From Aerobium sp039839275 (GTDB lineage: Bacteria; Pseudomonadota; Alphaproteobacteria; Rhizobiales; Rhizobiaceae): a stretch of 64,000 bases of DNA. The translations under genes were made by a program, and so were the position numbers. Location of the stretch: the NCBI RefSeq assembly GCF_039839275.1, contig NZ_JBDOQP010000002.1, forward strand, positions 372,001 through 436,000, in the 5' to 3' direction. Each line of letters opens with the position of its first letter. The stretch's first letter is position 1. Under the pieces are notes generated by a model. The model did no database searches, was not told where the DNA came from, and was given only the letters and a program-made list of their open reading frames with translations. Shown here one piece after another: positions 1 to 8,526 of the stretch.

Positions 1-1
1 T

Positions 2-196
2 GGCGTTCGGGTATTCGAAGGAACCCCGGTTGCCGACGACTGCACGTGTTCGCGCGAGAAGATCCGCTCGATTCTCGATGGCTTTTCGGCCGAGGAGATC
101 GAGGAGAGCACCCAGGACGGCATCATTCACGTCGCCTGCGAATTCTGCTCGAAGGAATACACGTTCGACCCTTCGGATTTCACCGCAGATGAATGA
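2..196 (+). CDS. hslO: Hsp33 redox chaperone, C-terminal part
   Basis: Only the last 64 codons lie in the window. They carry the redox zinc centre of Hsp33: a CxC pair (CTC) near residues 14-16 and a CxxC pair (CEFC) near residues 49-52, in the usual context SREK and SKEY. Hsp33 is a cytoplasmic holdase switched on when oxidation of these cysteines releases zinc. The frame is open to the left edge, so the gene is cut by the window and not broken. The family is identified from the cysteine pattern and surrounding residues. Confidence 0.93.
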   Translation, partial: GVRVFEGTPVADDCTCSREKIRSILDGFSAEEIEESTQDGIIHVACEFCSKEYTFDPSDFTADE

Positions 197-253
197 TTGA
201 TCATTGCGCCGGTTGACGTGGCGGACAGCTTCGTTGATCAATGCCGGCGCATA

Positions 254-421
254 ATGACGGTCAAACTCATCATAATCATGCTAACGGCAGCCGCCTTCGG
301 CTGGGGCTTCTCGAACCTCGTGGAGCACTCGGACCAGTCGATGCGGCCCGGCATGCCGCAGAACACCTGTGACGAATGGCAGGGCGACGACTGCTCGACC
401 CAATTCGACCGCCAGCCTTAA
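254..421 (+). CDS. Small hypothetical protein with N-terminal membrane segment
   Basis: A 55-residue frame begins with MTVKLIIIMLTAAAFGWGF, a hydrophobic stretch that could be a signal anchor, followed by a polar tail with two cysteines. It starts 57 bases after the hslO stop on the same strand. The frame can be extended to a TTG directly after the hslO stop, but the ATG gives the better membrane-protein start. No family is recognised and no clear ribosome site is seen, so the call is tentative. Confidence 0.4.
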   Translation: MTVKLIIIMLTAAAFGWGFSNLVEHSDQSMRPGMPQNTCDEWQGDDCSTQFDRQP

Positions 422-484
422 TAAAGTGTCAATGCATGACATGCATGCTCCGGCCATCGTGGGCAGGATTGACGGGCGAACAGC

Positions 485-739
485 ATGCCGGACTCATTTC
501 CGACACGCGCAGAAATGCGCGAGGAGACAGCGGAAGCGGTATGCGAGATCGCCATCTGCCTTGCCCAGGCCATCCACGAACTTGACCCGCAGGCGCACCG
601 CCGAATGAATTTCAACGCCGGCAAGGCCTATAACAGGCTGCTGGACGAGCGGCGCGAACTCGCGGCCGACATACTTTATCGGTTCGGGCGCGCGCTGATG
701 GACCGGGATCTATTTCCCGAAGAGTCCGATCGCGACTGA
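485..739 (+). CDS. Small hypothetical protein
   Basis: An 84-residue frame rich in Ala, Arg and Glu with predicted helical character (for example RAEMREETAEAVCEIAICLAQAIHEL cut into heptad-like stretches). No membrane segment or metal motif is visible. The composition and third-position GC look like a real gene. The frame lies between the small membrane ORF and another tiny ORF on the same strand. I do not recognise the family. Confidence 0.5.
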   Translation: MPDSFPTRAEMREETAEAVCEIAICLAQAIHELDPQAHRRMNFNAGKAYNRLLDERRELAADILYRFGRALMDRDLFPEESDRD

Positions 740-812
740 GAAACACCTGCTGCAGGGAACCTTCGGCGTCCGGCGCTGTTGCTTCGTGATCCAACCCACC
801 GGAGACACGACG

Positions 813-956
813 ATGAGACTGCTGCTGCTGATATTCGGCGCCTGGGCCGCCTGGAAGATTGCCGAAGAGAACGGGCTCACGGAGCGCGAGCCGCTGCTGC
901 CAGCCCGCTCCACCCCACTTCCCGCGCGTGCGGCCGCCCGTTCGCGGAAGCGCTGA
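813..956 (+). CDS. Tiny single-span membrane protein (47 aa)
   Basis: The sequence GGAGACACGACG lies just before the ATG and gives a good ribosome site. The product begins MRLLLLIFGAWAAWKIAEE, one likely membrane segment, and ends in an Arg/Ala-rich basic tail. It ends 7 bases before the stop of the convergent apaG. Proteins of this size and shape are often missed by gene callers. No family is recognised and no function is proposed. Confidence 0.45.
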   Translation: MRLLLLIFGAWAAWKIAEENGLTEREPLLPARSTPLPARAAARSRKR

Positions 957-962
957 GGCGCT

Positions 963-1355
963 TTAGTTCACGGAACGGGCTTCGTTGGGCAGGTCGAGCG
1001 AAAAGGCCGGGATGGCGACCTCGAAGACGTTTCCATCACCGTCCCGCATCGTATAGCTGCCGACCATGAACCCGGACGAGGTGCGAAGCGGGCATCCGGA
1101 TGAATACTGGAAGCTGTCGCCGGGATTGAGTTCCGGCTGCTCGCCGACAACGCCGGCGCCCCGCACTTCCTCCACGCGCCCGGCAGCGTCCGTTATGCGC
1201 CAGTAGCGCGACATCAACTGAATGTGCGTGGATGAATTGTTGATGATCGTGACGCGATAACCCCAGACATGGCGTCCATCCTCAGGTGTGGACCGCTCCG
1301 GCAGATAGAACGGTTCGACTTCGACGTCGATCTGGTGCGTGGTGCTTCGGTACAT
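963..1355 (-). CDS. apaG: ApaG domain protein
   Basis: This 130-residue protein matches the ApaG family along its full length. It has the beta-sandwich signature W-G-Y-R-V-T-I-I-N-N, then LMSRYWRITDA, the turn VVGEQPELNPGDSFQYSSG and the segment GSYTMRD. ApaG proteins are small fibronectin-III-like proteins once linked to cobalt/magnesium homeostasis; their biochemical role is still uncertain. The gene is monocistronic and diverges from the polyphosphate kinase 2 gene. Confidence 0.93.
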   Translation of the reverse strand: MYRSTTHQIDVEVEPFYLPERSTPEDGRHVWGYRVTIINNSSTHIQLMSRYWRITDAAGRVEEVRGAGVVGEQPELNPGDSFQYSSGCPLRTSSGFMVGSYTMRDGDGNVFEVAIPAFSLDLPNEARSVN

Positions 1356-1517
1356 CGTGCTTCCGGTTCTGGACCATCAATGTGATGCGCGACCTCTCCT
1401 GGTCAAGGTCATACGGCGATTATGCGCGCGAAGGTGCCTGCGAGTGGGCGCCGAATCCTCTGGACCCATGCACGCGTGATGCATAGCATCCGGCCATGCA
1501 CAGGAGGAAAGACCAGA

Positions 1518-2417
1518 ATGCCCACCACGACTGCATCGAAGTTCGAGGTCCCGACCAAGCCGATCACGCTGACGATCGACGGCAAGAAACGCGTCTTCGA
1601 TATCGATGATCCGCAGCTTCCTGACTGGATAGCCGAGAACGAACTTTCAGCGGGCGGGTACCCCTACGACGACAAGCTCAAGGGCAAGAAATACGAAAAG
1701 AAGCTCAAGGCGCTGCAGATCGAACTGGTTAAACTGCAGAGCTGGCTGCAAGCCACCGGCGAGCGGGTCATGGTGCTTTTCGAGGGCCGCGATGCGGCCG
1801 GAAAGGGCGGCACGATATTCGTCACTCGGCAATACATGAACCCACGCACCGCGCGCAACGTGGCATTGCCGAAGCCGACCGAGACCGAACGCGGCCAATG
1901 GTATTTCCAGCGCTACGTGGCGCATTTCCCCACCGCCGGCGAATTCCTGACCTTTGACCGCTCATGGTACAATCGCGCCGTTGTCGAGCCGGTGATGGGT
2001 TTCTGCACGCCCGAACAGCATGAGCTCTTTCTCGACGAAGCACCCAACTTCGAAAAGAGCATCGTCGCCGACAACATCCGCCTGTTCAAGTTCTGGCTGT
2101 CGATCGGCCAGGAGACCCAGTTGCGCCGCTTTCACGACCGCCGGCACAGCGAGCGGAAGATGTGGAAGTTCTCGCCCGTCGACGTCGCGGGCATGGAAAA
2201 ATGGGACGACTACACGAAGGCGCGCGACGTGATGTTCGAGCGTACCCATACGCCCCATGCGCCATGGACGGTGGTGCTGGCCAACGACAAGAAGCGGGCT
2301 AGGCTGGCCGTCATCCGCAGGATCCTGCTGTCGGTACCTTATGACGGGCGCAACCTCGACAACATCGGGGAAGAGGACGAGAAGATCATAGGCGAACCCT
2401 CGGACGCGCTGACCTGA
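1518..2417 (+). CDS. ppk2: Polyphosphate kinase 2 family protein
   Basis: PPK2 enzymes transfer phosphate between polyphosphate and nucleotides in the cytoplasm. The 299-residue product has the Walker A loop GRDAAGKGGT at residues 90-99, the second conserved segment FDRSWYNRAVVEPVMG from about residue 147, and the lid region HDRRHSERKMWKFSPVD. The ATG at 1518 was chosen because AGGAGGA lies about 10 bases upstream, while the longer frame has no such site. The direction of the reaction and the nucleotide preferred cannot be read from sequence. The last 79 bases overlap the 3' end of the convergent glycosyltransferase gene. Confidence 0.92.
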   Translation: MPTTTASKFEVPTKPITLTIDGKKRVFDIDDPQLPDWIAENELSAGGYPYDDKLKGKKYEKKLKALQIELVKLQSWLQATGERVMVLFEGRDAAGKGGTIFVTRQYMNPRTARNVALPKPTETERGQWYFQRYVAHFPTAGEFLTFDRSWYNRAVVEPVMGFCTPEQHELFLDEAPNFEKSIVADNIRLFKFWLSIGQETQLRRFHDRRHSERKMWKFSPVDVAGMEKWDDYTKARDVMFERTHTPHAPWTVVLANDKKRARLAVIRRILLSVPYDGRNLDNIGEEDEKIIGEPSDALT

Positions 2418-4441
2418 CGCTCATCGACGCGCTGGCCGCGCAGCAGGCTCGGACGGCCCTTGCGATGCGGTGTCTTGTTCCACTGGTGAGGGCGCCGGTA
2501 AAGTTCGAAGATCGCCCACCATGCGGCCCAGGACAGAAGCAGCCAGTGCACCGGCGTCAGCGCGACGATCCGCCAGAATTCACGTCTTTCGGCGCGCGAC
2601 AGGGTTGCCCTGCCTACCGCCAGGAAGGCGCCGTAGCCGAGTGCTATGGTGAACAAGCCCGTCGTTGCGATCACGACCTGCGTGATGTGCACGACATCGC
2701 TCGCCATGAATCTCGCAAGCACATAGGCGATCGTCCCCAAGGCTAGCGGATGAACCAGCACCGACACGATGGTCCCTAGAAAAAGCGCCTGAAAGGCCAG
2801 GAACGAGGCCGTCCCAAGCTCGCTCCAAAGCCGAACGGGTGCGCGCATGTGCACCAACCAGGTCTGCAGCCAGCCCTTGAACCAGCGCGTGCGTTGCGGG
2901 CGCCAAGTGGCGAAGTCCTCCGGCGCTTCCTCGAAGGTCGGCAGGCCGATCACCCCCACGCGATAGCCGAACCGCTTCAGCCGCAGGCCGAGATCCGCGT
3001 CCTCGGTGACATTGTGCGGATCCCAGCCGCCGACCGCGTCGAGCGCGCTGCGGCGAAAATGATTTGAGGTACCGCCCAGCGGCAGCACGAGATCGTGCTT
3101 GGCAAGCCACGGGAGGATGCCACGAAACAGGCCCGCATATTCGAACGCGAACATCCGCGACAGCGCGCTGGTGGCGGGATTGGTCGCCACCAGGGGTGCC
3201 TGCAGACACGCAAGATCGTCGCCGTCGGCGCGAAAACGATGCCATGCCTCCAGCAATTGCTGAGGATGAGGCATGTCCTCCGCGTCGTAGAGGGTCACAT
3301 ATTCCCCCGAACACAGCGGCAGCGCATAGGCGAGCGCCTTCGGCTTGGTGCGCGGCTCTCCCATCGGCACTTCGACGATCTCGATGCAGGAACTCAATGC
3401 GTGGGCGCGCAATACGGAAAGCGTCTCCTCGTCGTCCTCCTCGCAGACCAGCTTGATCTCCAGCTTGCTGCGCGGCCATTGAAGCTTGCCGAGGGCCACG
3501 AGCAACTGGGGCAGCACCTCCCTTTCCTGATACAGCGCGACCAGCACGGAATAGACCGGCAGTTCGCCCGCTATCGCGGCCGGCGGTTCCTGCAGCCGCA
3601 GTGGCCGTGCGGCACCAAGCGCCAGGAAACGCAGGACCACGCAGGCGAGGAAAGCAACCATGCCGACGACCTGAACGACGAGAAGCGTCTGCATCGGTGC
3701 GAACGCCAACGCCATGCAGAGCACGGCAACCAGCACACCGAAAAGCACGCCCTGCCAGGCATTCGCGACGATGCGTGCGGAGAATTCCGGCAGGCGCAGG
3801 AACAGTCTGCTCTGCGCGTCGAACAGCAGGCGCTCGCGCGCGCGGGACAATATCGCGCCGCGCAGTGCCGATGGCGGCGCGATCAGCAACCGTCGCTTGA
3901 GATCGGGCTGCCTCGCCAGCCGAAGCCGCAATGCGGCAAGGCCAATATCTACCCGCGCCACAATGAACAGCGGTGCGGCGTCCGGCTGCTCGAGCAGCGC
4001 GAGCGGCAAGCCCACCTGGCTGCGGAGCGCGGACCGGCAAGGGCCATCCTCGAGCGTCAGTCTCGATGGATCGATATCGGCGATGAACATCAGTTCGAGT
4101 TCGGCGGCGATCGCCTCGAAGAGGCGCGCTTCGCCTACCACGCCGGACGCGAGAAGTTCCTGGACGAAATGCGTCCCGTTGACCACCGTGCGTTGCGCTG
4201 GCCGCTCGGCCTCGCGTTCGAGCCGTAGCCTCGAAAGGACCGGCCGCCACTCGTCGAGTATGGCACGAGCCCTGACGCCATCGACGCGGCTTGTCGCGGG
4301 CGCAGGCCTACGCGCTGCTGGCGCCCCGACGGCACCGCGTCCGCCTTCCCGCTGTCGGCCCGCTCCAAAATGCCATGCGACGAACGGCATCTCTGCCGGC
4401 CCGCGGGACCCACGCCCACCTGTTTCGTAAGGTGGAGCCAT
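2339..4441 (-). CDS. Processive GT2 glycosyltransferase with N-terminal MshEN-like domain
   Basis: A 700-residue membrane glycosyltransferase of the cellulose-synthase type. A soluble region (about residues 85-190) with HFVQELLASGVVGEARLFEAI-like repeats resembles the GSPII_E/MshEN domain that some GT2 enzymes carry. Two membrane spans follow near 225-275. The GT-A domain has the motifs YDAED, TEDADLG and QRTRWFKGW, and three or more membrane spans lie at the C terminus. It should polymerise or transfer sugars at the inner membrane; the sugar is unknown. MshEN domains can bind cyclic-di-GMP, so allosteric control is possible but inferred. Start is uncertain; an internal ATG at 4390 is an alternative. 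Confidence 0.85.
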   Translation of the reverse strand: MAPPYETGGRGSRGPAEMPFVAWHFGAGRQREGGRGAVGAPAARRPAPATSRVDGVRARAILDEWRPVLSRLRLEREAERPAQRTVVNGTHFVQELLASGVVGEARLFEAIAAELELMFIADIDPSRLTLEDGPCRSALRSQVGLPLALLEQPDAAPLFIVARVDIGLAALRLRLARQPDLKRRLLIAPPSALRGAILSRARERLLFDAQSRLFLRLPEFSARIVANAWQGVLFGVLVAVLCMALAFAPMQTLLVVQVVGMVAFLACVVLRFLALGAARPLRLQEPPAAIAGELPVYSVLVALYQEREVLPQLLVALGKLQWPRSKLEIKLVCEEDDEETLSVLRAHALSSCIEIVEVPMGEPRTKPKALAYALPLCSGEYVTLYDAEDMPHPQQLLEAWHRFRADGDDLACLQAPLVATNPATSALSRMFAFEYAGLFRGILPWLAKHDLVLPLGGTSNHFRRSALDAVGGWDPHNVTEDADLGLRLKRFGYRVGVIGLPTFEEAPEDFATWRPQRTRWFKGWLQTWLVHMRAPVRLWSELGTASFLAFQALFLGTIVSVLVHPLALGTIAYVLARFMASDVVHITQVVIATTGLFTIALGYGAFLAVGRATLSRAERREFWRIVALTPVHWLLLSWAAWWAIFELYRRPHQWNKTPHRKGRPSLLRGQRVDERQVSASEGSPMIFSSSSPMLSRLRPS

Positions 4442-4744
4442 TTCAGGAAAGACTTATATTGCGGCGCTGGCAAAAGAACACCGAAGACACACCCCACTTA
4501 CTCATCACACGTTCCCCGCCACGTACCCCGGAAAGATAAGCCGTCTATCCGTTCACGTACTGTTAACCATGTCATTTCAGTAAGTGGCATTTTTCTACTT
4601 GATGCAACCGCAAAAATGACTCGCGCGTGCATTCGATTGCCAGACAGCACTGCGTTGGACTTACCGCTCTCGTGCCGGTCCGTTGGTTGACAGCCGGCAG
4701 CAGCGGAGGAATAAGGTCACACGCTTTCCCGATGGGGTCCGACC
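4442..4744. other. Divergent intergenic region
   Basis: This stretch of 303 bases separates the GT2 gene from the divergent binding-protein gene. Apart from a sigma-70-like promoter near its right end, listed separately, I see no gene, RNA or strong repeat in it. Confidence 0.4.
4687..4715 (+). promoter_or_regulatory. Sigma-70-like promoter for the solute-binding protein gene
   Basis: A perfect TTGACA lies at 4687-4692, then a 17-base spacer, then AATAAG at 4710-4715 (four of six matches to TATAAT). It sits 30 bases before the GTG start at 4745. Sequence match only; no transcript evidence. Confidence 0.4.
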
Positions 4745-5593
4745 GTGTGCAAGCCTTCGACATCTCTGTTTTTCGGCCTTGTCGCCGCGATCTGGCTGTC
4801 GACCGTCGGCGCACTCGTGGCGCAACCTTCGATCCCGAACTACTGGGACGCGAAGGAGCGATTGCCCAAGCCCGACCTGTCGGGTGTCGAGCGGGTCCGC
4901 TTCCTCACGACGATCGACTTTCCGCCGTTCAACTTCCTCGATGCCGACCGGCGCCTCACCGGCTTTCACATCGAGCTTGCACGCGCCATCTGCCGGGAAC
5001 TGGACATCGAGCCGCGCTGCCAGATACAGGCACTGCCGTGGGAGGAACTCGACGAGGCCATCGCATCCGGGCAGGGAGACGCGCTGATTGCCGGCACGTC
5101 GGTCAGCACGCAGACGCGCGAACTCTATGCCTTTTCGCGACCCTACCTGCGCTTTCCGGCGCGCTTCATCGTTCGCAGCGACTCGACCGTGGAAGAGCCC
5201 ATGCATCGCGCCGTCGAGGGCATGCGCATCGGCGTGGTCGGCGGCTCAGCCCACGAAGCGATGCTGAGAAGCTACTTCCCCGCAGCGCGGCCGGTGGTCT
5301 TCACGCGGCTGGACTGGCTTTATGACAGCCTTCGAGAAGGCAAACTTGACGGGGCCTTCGGCGATGGCATGCGGCTGTCGTTCTGGCTCGCGGGGACAGG
5401 CTCGCAGAATTGCTGCCGGTTTGCCGGCGGTCCCTACATTGCGCCCGAATATCTGGGCGCGGGACTGGCCATCGCCGTCCCGCACGATAAGGCCGTCCTC
5501 GCGCAGGCTTTCGACTACGCGTTGCGCGAGATCAGCATGAAGGGAATTTTCGCCGAACTTTACCTGAAATATTTCCCGGTCAGCTTCTACTAG
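4745..5593 (+). CDS. Orphan periplasmic solute-binding protein, family 3
   Basis: A 282-residue protein with a signal peptide (about residues 1-27, ending near ALVAQ) and a type II periplasmic binding fold of the amino-acid SBP_bac_3 family. The signature segment is TTIDFPPFNFLDADRRLTGFHIELARAICREL, read here in pieces, and the second lobe contains ALIAGTSVSTQTRELYAFSRPYLRFPARFIVR. It presumably binds a small polar ligand. No permease or ATPase gene is adjacent, so it either serves a distant transporter or acts as a sensor partner. GTG is the start in best agreement with the signal peptide. Confidence 0.82.
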   Translation: MCKPSTSLFFGLVAAIWLSTVGALVAQPSIPNYWDAKERLPKPDLSGVERVRFLTTIDFPPFNFLDADRRLTGFHIELARAICRELDIEPRCQIQALPWEELDEAIASGQGDALIAGTSVSTQTRELYAFSRPYLRFPARFIVRSDSTVEEPMHRAVEGMRIGVVGGSAHEAMLRSYFPAARPVVFTRLDWLYDSLREGKLDGAFGDGMRLSFWLAGTGSQNCCRFAGGPYIAPEYLGAGLAIAVPHDKAVLAQAFDYALREISMKGIFAELYLKYFPVSFY

Positions 5594-5594
5594 G

Positions 5595-6008
5595 TCAGCG
5601 TGTGACGCGGTGGCGGATCGCCGCGGCACGCTCGATTGCGGCAACCGCGAGCGGGTCGAGGTCGAAACGCTCCTTGATGATGTCCAGCATGCGGGTCTCT
5701 TCCTCTCGCACCGACAGGTCTGCGGCCGCCACATCAACGGCCAGCGCATAGGCAGTCTCGCGAAGATCCTCGCCCAGGGCGGACTTGACCAGCGAGAGCA
5801 AACCCTCGAGCCCCTCTTCTTCCTGGAGCAGTCGCTGGCAGACCTGGGCCACGGCCAGCGTGCGCGCCTGGTCGAAACCACGGAAGACCGGCAGGGTACG
5901 GACGATGGCGCCGATGCGTGCAAGTTCATCGTCGCCCATGTCTCGGTCGGAGGCCGACATGATGACCATGAGGTAGACGAGCGCTTCCTGCGGGGTGGGA
6001 TTTGACAT
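5595..6008 (-). CDS. TerB-family (tellurite resistance B-like) protein
   Basis: A 137-residue all-helical protein with the TerB-like layout: QEALVYLMVIMSASDRDMGDDELARI near the N terminus, then a second acidic helix pair with LAVDVAAADLSVREEETRMLDII. The paired acidic loops (DRDMGDDE and DLSVREEE) are typical metal-binding candidates of the fold. The internal ATG at 6008 was chosen because the upstream 30 codons look untranslated. The exact role is unknown; TerB-like proteins occur in many stress contexts. It converges on the solute-binding protein gene with a gap of one base. Confidence 0.75.
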   Translation of the reverse strand: MSNPTPQEALVYLMVIMSASDRDMGDDELARIGAIVRTLPVFRGFDQARTLAVAQVCQRLLQEEEGLEGLLSLVKSALGEDLRETAYALAVDVAAADLSVREEETRMLDIIKERFDLDPLAVAAIERAAAIRHRVTR

Positions 6009-6162
6009 CGGGGGTTGCTCCGTTGGTGCCGTTTCGGCTGCAACGTAGGAAGGCCAAGGCCCGACCGCAATGAAAAAGCCCCGCCACGATTGACGCACCG
6101 GATAAGCGGGCCTAGACGTTCACCGCCCCTAAAGGGCCGAAAAACTTCACGGAAAGCCAGAA

Positions 6163-7821
6163 ATGACCCAGTCGCGATCGAACTCGCTGATGCACTCGCC
6201 CGAAATTCTTGCCGCTGCGCAGGAAAGCAAAGCATGGCCGTTCGAAGAAGCGCGCAAGATCATCAAACGCTACGAAGGCAAGGACTGGCCCGAGGCGATC
6301 CTGTTCGAGACCGGCTACGGGCCGTCCGGCCTGCCGCATATCGGCACCTTCGGCGAGGTGGCGCGCACGACGATGGTGCGCCATGCCTTCCGCCTCCTGA
6401 CCGAGGACAAGGTGCCGACGCGACTGCTGTGTTTCTCCGACGACATGGACGGCATGCGCAAGATCCCGGACAACGTGCCCGACCGGTCCTTCCTCGAGCC
6501 GCACCTTCACAAGCCGCTGACCGTCGTGCCAAACCCGTTCGGCGGCGACCATGACAGCTTCGGCCATCACAACAACGCGATGCTGCGCCGGTTTCTCGAC
6601 ACGTTCGGATTCGACTACGAGTTCGCCAGCGCGACGGAATACTACAAGGCCGGTCGTTTTGACGCGATCCTCAAGCGCGTCGCCGAACGCTACGACGCCA
6701 TCATGGCGATCATGCTGCCGACGCTCGGTGAGGAACGCCGCGCGACCTATTCGCCCTTCCTGCCGATCTCGCCGAAGACGGGCCGTGTGCTCTACGTGCC
6801 GATGAAGAAGGTCGATGCCGAAGCCGGGACAATCACCTTCGATGACGAGGAAGGCGAAGAGACGACCCTTCCTGTCACCGGGGGCAAGGTGAAGTTGCAG
6901 TGGAAGCCTGATTTCGGCGCCCGTTGGGCCGCGCTCGGCGTCGACTTCGAGATGTTCGGCAAGGACCACGGGCCGAACATGGGCGTCTATGACCGCATCT
7001 GCGAAGCGCTCGGCGGCCGCGCGCCGGAGCATTTCGTCTACGAACTGTTCCTCGACGACAAGGGCGAGAAGATTTCGAAGTCGAAGGGCAATGGCCTGAC
7101 GATCGACGAGTGGCTCACCTATGCGCCGACCGAGAGCCTCGCGCTCTATATGTTCCAGAAGCCAAGGACGGCCAAGAAGCTCTACTTCGACGTCATCCCG
7201 CGTGCCGTCGACGAGTACTACCAGTTTCTCGCCGCCTATCCGAAGCAGGCATGGAAAGAGCGGCTGGGCAATCCCGTCTGGCACATCCATGACGGCAACC
7301 CGCCCGAAACGGTTCTGCCGGTCAGTTTCGCGCTGCTGCTCAATCTCGTCAGCGCGTCCAATGCGCACGACAAGTCGGTGCTGTGGGGCTTCATCTCGCG
7401 CCATGTCGATGGCGTGACGCCGCAAACCCACCCGGAACTCGATCGGCTGGTGGTCTATGCGATCCGCTACTTCGACGATTTCGTCAAACCGACCAAGGTG
7501 TTTCGCGCCGCCGACGAGATCGAGGCGGCCGCCCTGCAGGCGCTGTCCGCGAGGCTCGCGACACTTCCGGGCGATGCCGATGGCGAGGCGATCCAGAACG
7601 CATCGCTCGACGTCGCACGCGGCATCGAGCGTTACCAGGACCATTCCAAGAAAAGCCCGGAGGGTGGTCCCGGCGTCTCCGTCGCCTTCTTCCAGATGAT
7701 CTATCAGGTGCTCATCGGGCAGGAACGTGGGCCGCGCTTCGGCTCATTCGCTGCGCTCTACGGGATCGACAACACCCGCGCGCTCATCGACAAGGCCCTG
7801 AGGGGCGAACTCGCCGCCTGA
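6163..7821 (+). CDS. lysK: Lysyl-tRNA synthetase, class I
   Basis: A 552-residue class I LysRS, the form found in most archaea and many alphaproteobacteria in place of the class II enzyme. The HIGH motif appears as HIGT at residues 59-62 and KMSKS as KISKS at 303-307, followed by KGNGLTIDEWL. The length is typical for the family. It charges tRNA-Lys in the cytoplasm. GGAAAG lies upstream of the ATG. Its last 78 bases overlap the 3' end of the convergent nuclease-fold gene. Confidence 0.97.
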   Translation: MTQSRSNSLMHSPEILAAAQESKAWPFEEARKIIKRYEGKDWPEAILFETGYGPSGLPHIGTFGEVARTTMVRHAFRLLTEDKVPTRLLCFSDDMDGMRKIPDNVPDRSFLEPHLHKPLTVVPNPFGGDHDSFGHHNNAMLRRFLDTFGFDYEFASATEYYKAGRFDAILKRVAERYDAIMAIMLPTLGEERRATYSPFLPISPKTGRVLYVPMKKVDAEAGTITFDDEEGEETTLPVTGGKVKLQWKPDFGARWAALGVDFEMFGKDHGPNMGVYDRICEALGGRAPEHFVYELFLDDKGEKISKSKGNGLTIDEWLTYAPTESLALYMFQKPRTAKKLYFDVIPRAVDEYYQFLAAYPKQAWKERLGNPVWHIHDGNPPETVLPVSFALLLNLVSASNAHDKSVLWGFISRHVDGVTPQTHPELDRLVVYAIRYFDDFVKPTKVFRAADEIEAAALQALSARLATLPGDADGEAIQNASLDVARGIERYQDHSKKSPEGGPGVSVAFFQMIYQVLIGQERGPRFGSFAALYGIDNTRALIDKALRGELAA

Positions 7822-8526
7822 GGATGGCGGCGGCGCCGGCGCCGCCGGGGCCGGGCCGAACAGGCCTCGACGATCGGCGCGCGCCTGGCTTCCGATTTCC
7901 GCATAGGGACCGGCCGCGGTTGCGCGCGCCCAACCTTGCGAGACCAGCCATTCAGCCGGATCTTGAGCGGCGCGGGCGCATTTGGCGACCACCACATCAT
8001 CCGGGGCGACGCGCGGCACGACACAGGTCAGCGCGCGCCCGCGCAGCCAGTTGCGGAACGCGGTTCGCGCGTGCACGCCGCAGGGCCACTCCTCCGGGCC
8101 ACACACTTCGTCGGCCGCCGTCACGTCGATCCCTTCGAGCGCCACGCGATAGCCCATCGCCTCGAATGCGCCGGCGGCCGTCGCCACGGGGCGATGCAGG
8201 ATTTCCTCGCGCGGCGGGCCTTTGGTGGGGTCCTCGGCAAGGCCGATCGGGCTGAGCGGCTGGCGCTGTTCGACGCGTTCTAAAGACTGGCGATCGACGT
8301 TGGGCACGGCGACGATGTCGGGCGCAACCGGCCGAATCAGGGATGGTGGCGCCGGCGCGACAGCCTGCTCTTCCGGCACAACCGACTCGGGCATGGCGAC
8401 ATCGGTCTGCGGCGCAGGAAGCGATGGTTCCGGGGCCGGGACAAGGATACTTCCCGCAGCCAGGTTGAGTCCCACCACCGCAAGGGAGAGGCCACCGGCC
8501 GCCACTGCCAGAACGAACGGCCGCAT
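7744..8526 (-). CDS. Exported SNase-fold (thermonuclease-like) protein
   Basis: A 260-residue protein with an N-terminal hydrophobic segment (about residues 5-27), a Pro-rich linker to about residue 110 and a C-terminal domain resembling the staphylococcal-nuclease fold (YRVALEGIDVTAADEVC, then FRNWLRGRALTCVV and LVSQGWARA). The usual LxGIDAPE catalytic loop is altered to LEGIDVTAAD, so nuclease activity is doubtful. The start codon immediately follows the stop of the upstream S24 repressor gene, which suggests a two-gene operon. The Ala/Pro-rich C terminus overlaps lysK antisense. Confidence 0.7.
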   Translation of the reverse strand: MRPFVLAVAAGGLSLAVVGLNLAAGSILVPAPEPSLPAPQTDVAMPESVVPEEQAVAPAPPSLIRPVAPDIVAVPNVDRQSLERVEQRQPLSPIGLAEDPTKGPPREEILHRPVATAAGAFEAMGYRVALEGIDVTAADEVCGPEEWPCGVHARTAFRNWLRGRALTCVVPRVAPDDVVVAKCARAAQDPAEWLVSQGWARATAAGPYAEIGSQARADRRGLFGPAPAAPAPPPSSGGEFAPQGLVDERAGVVDPVERSE

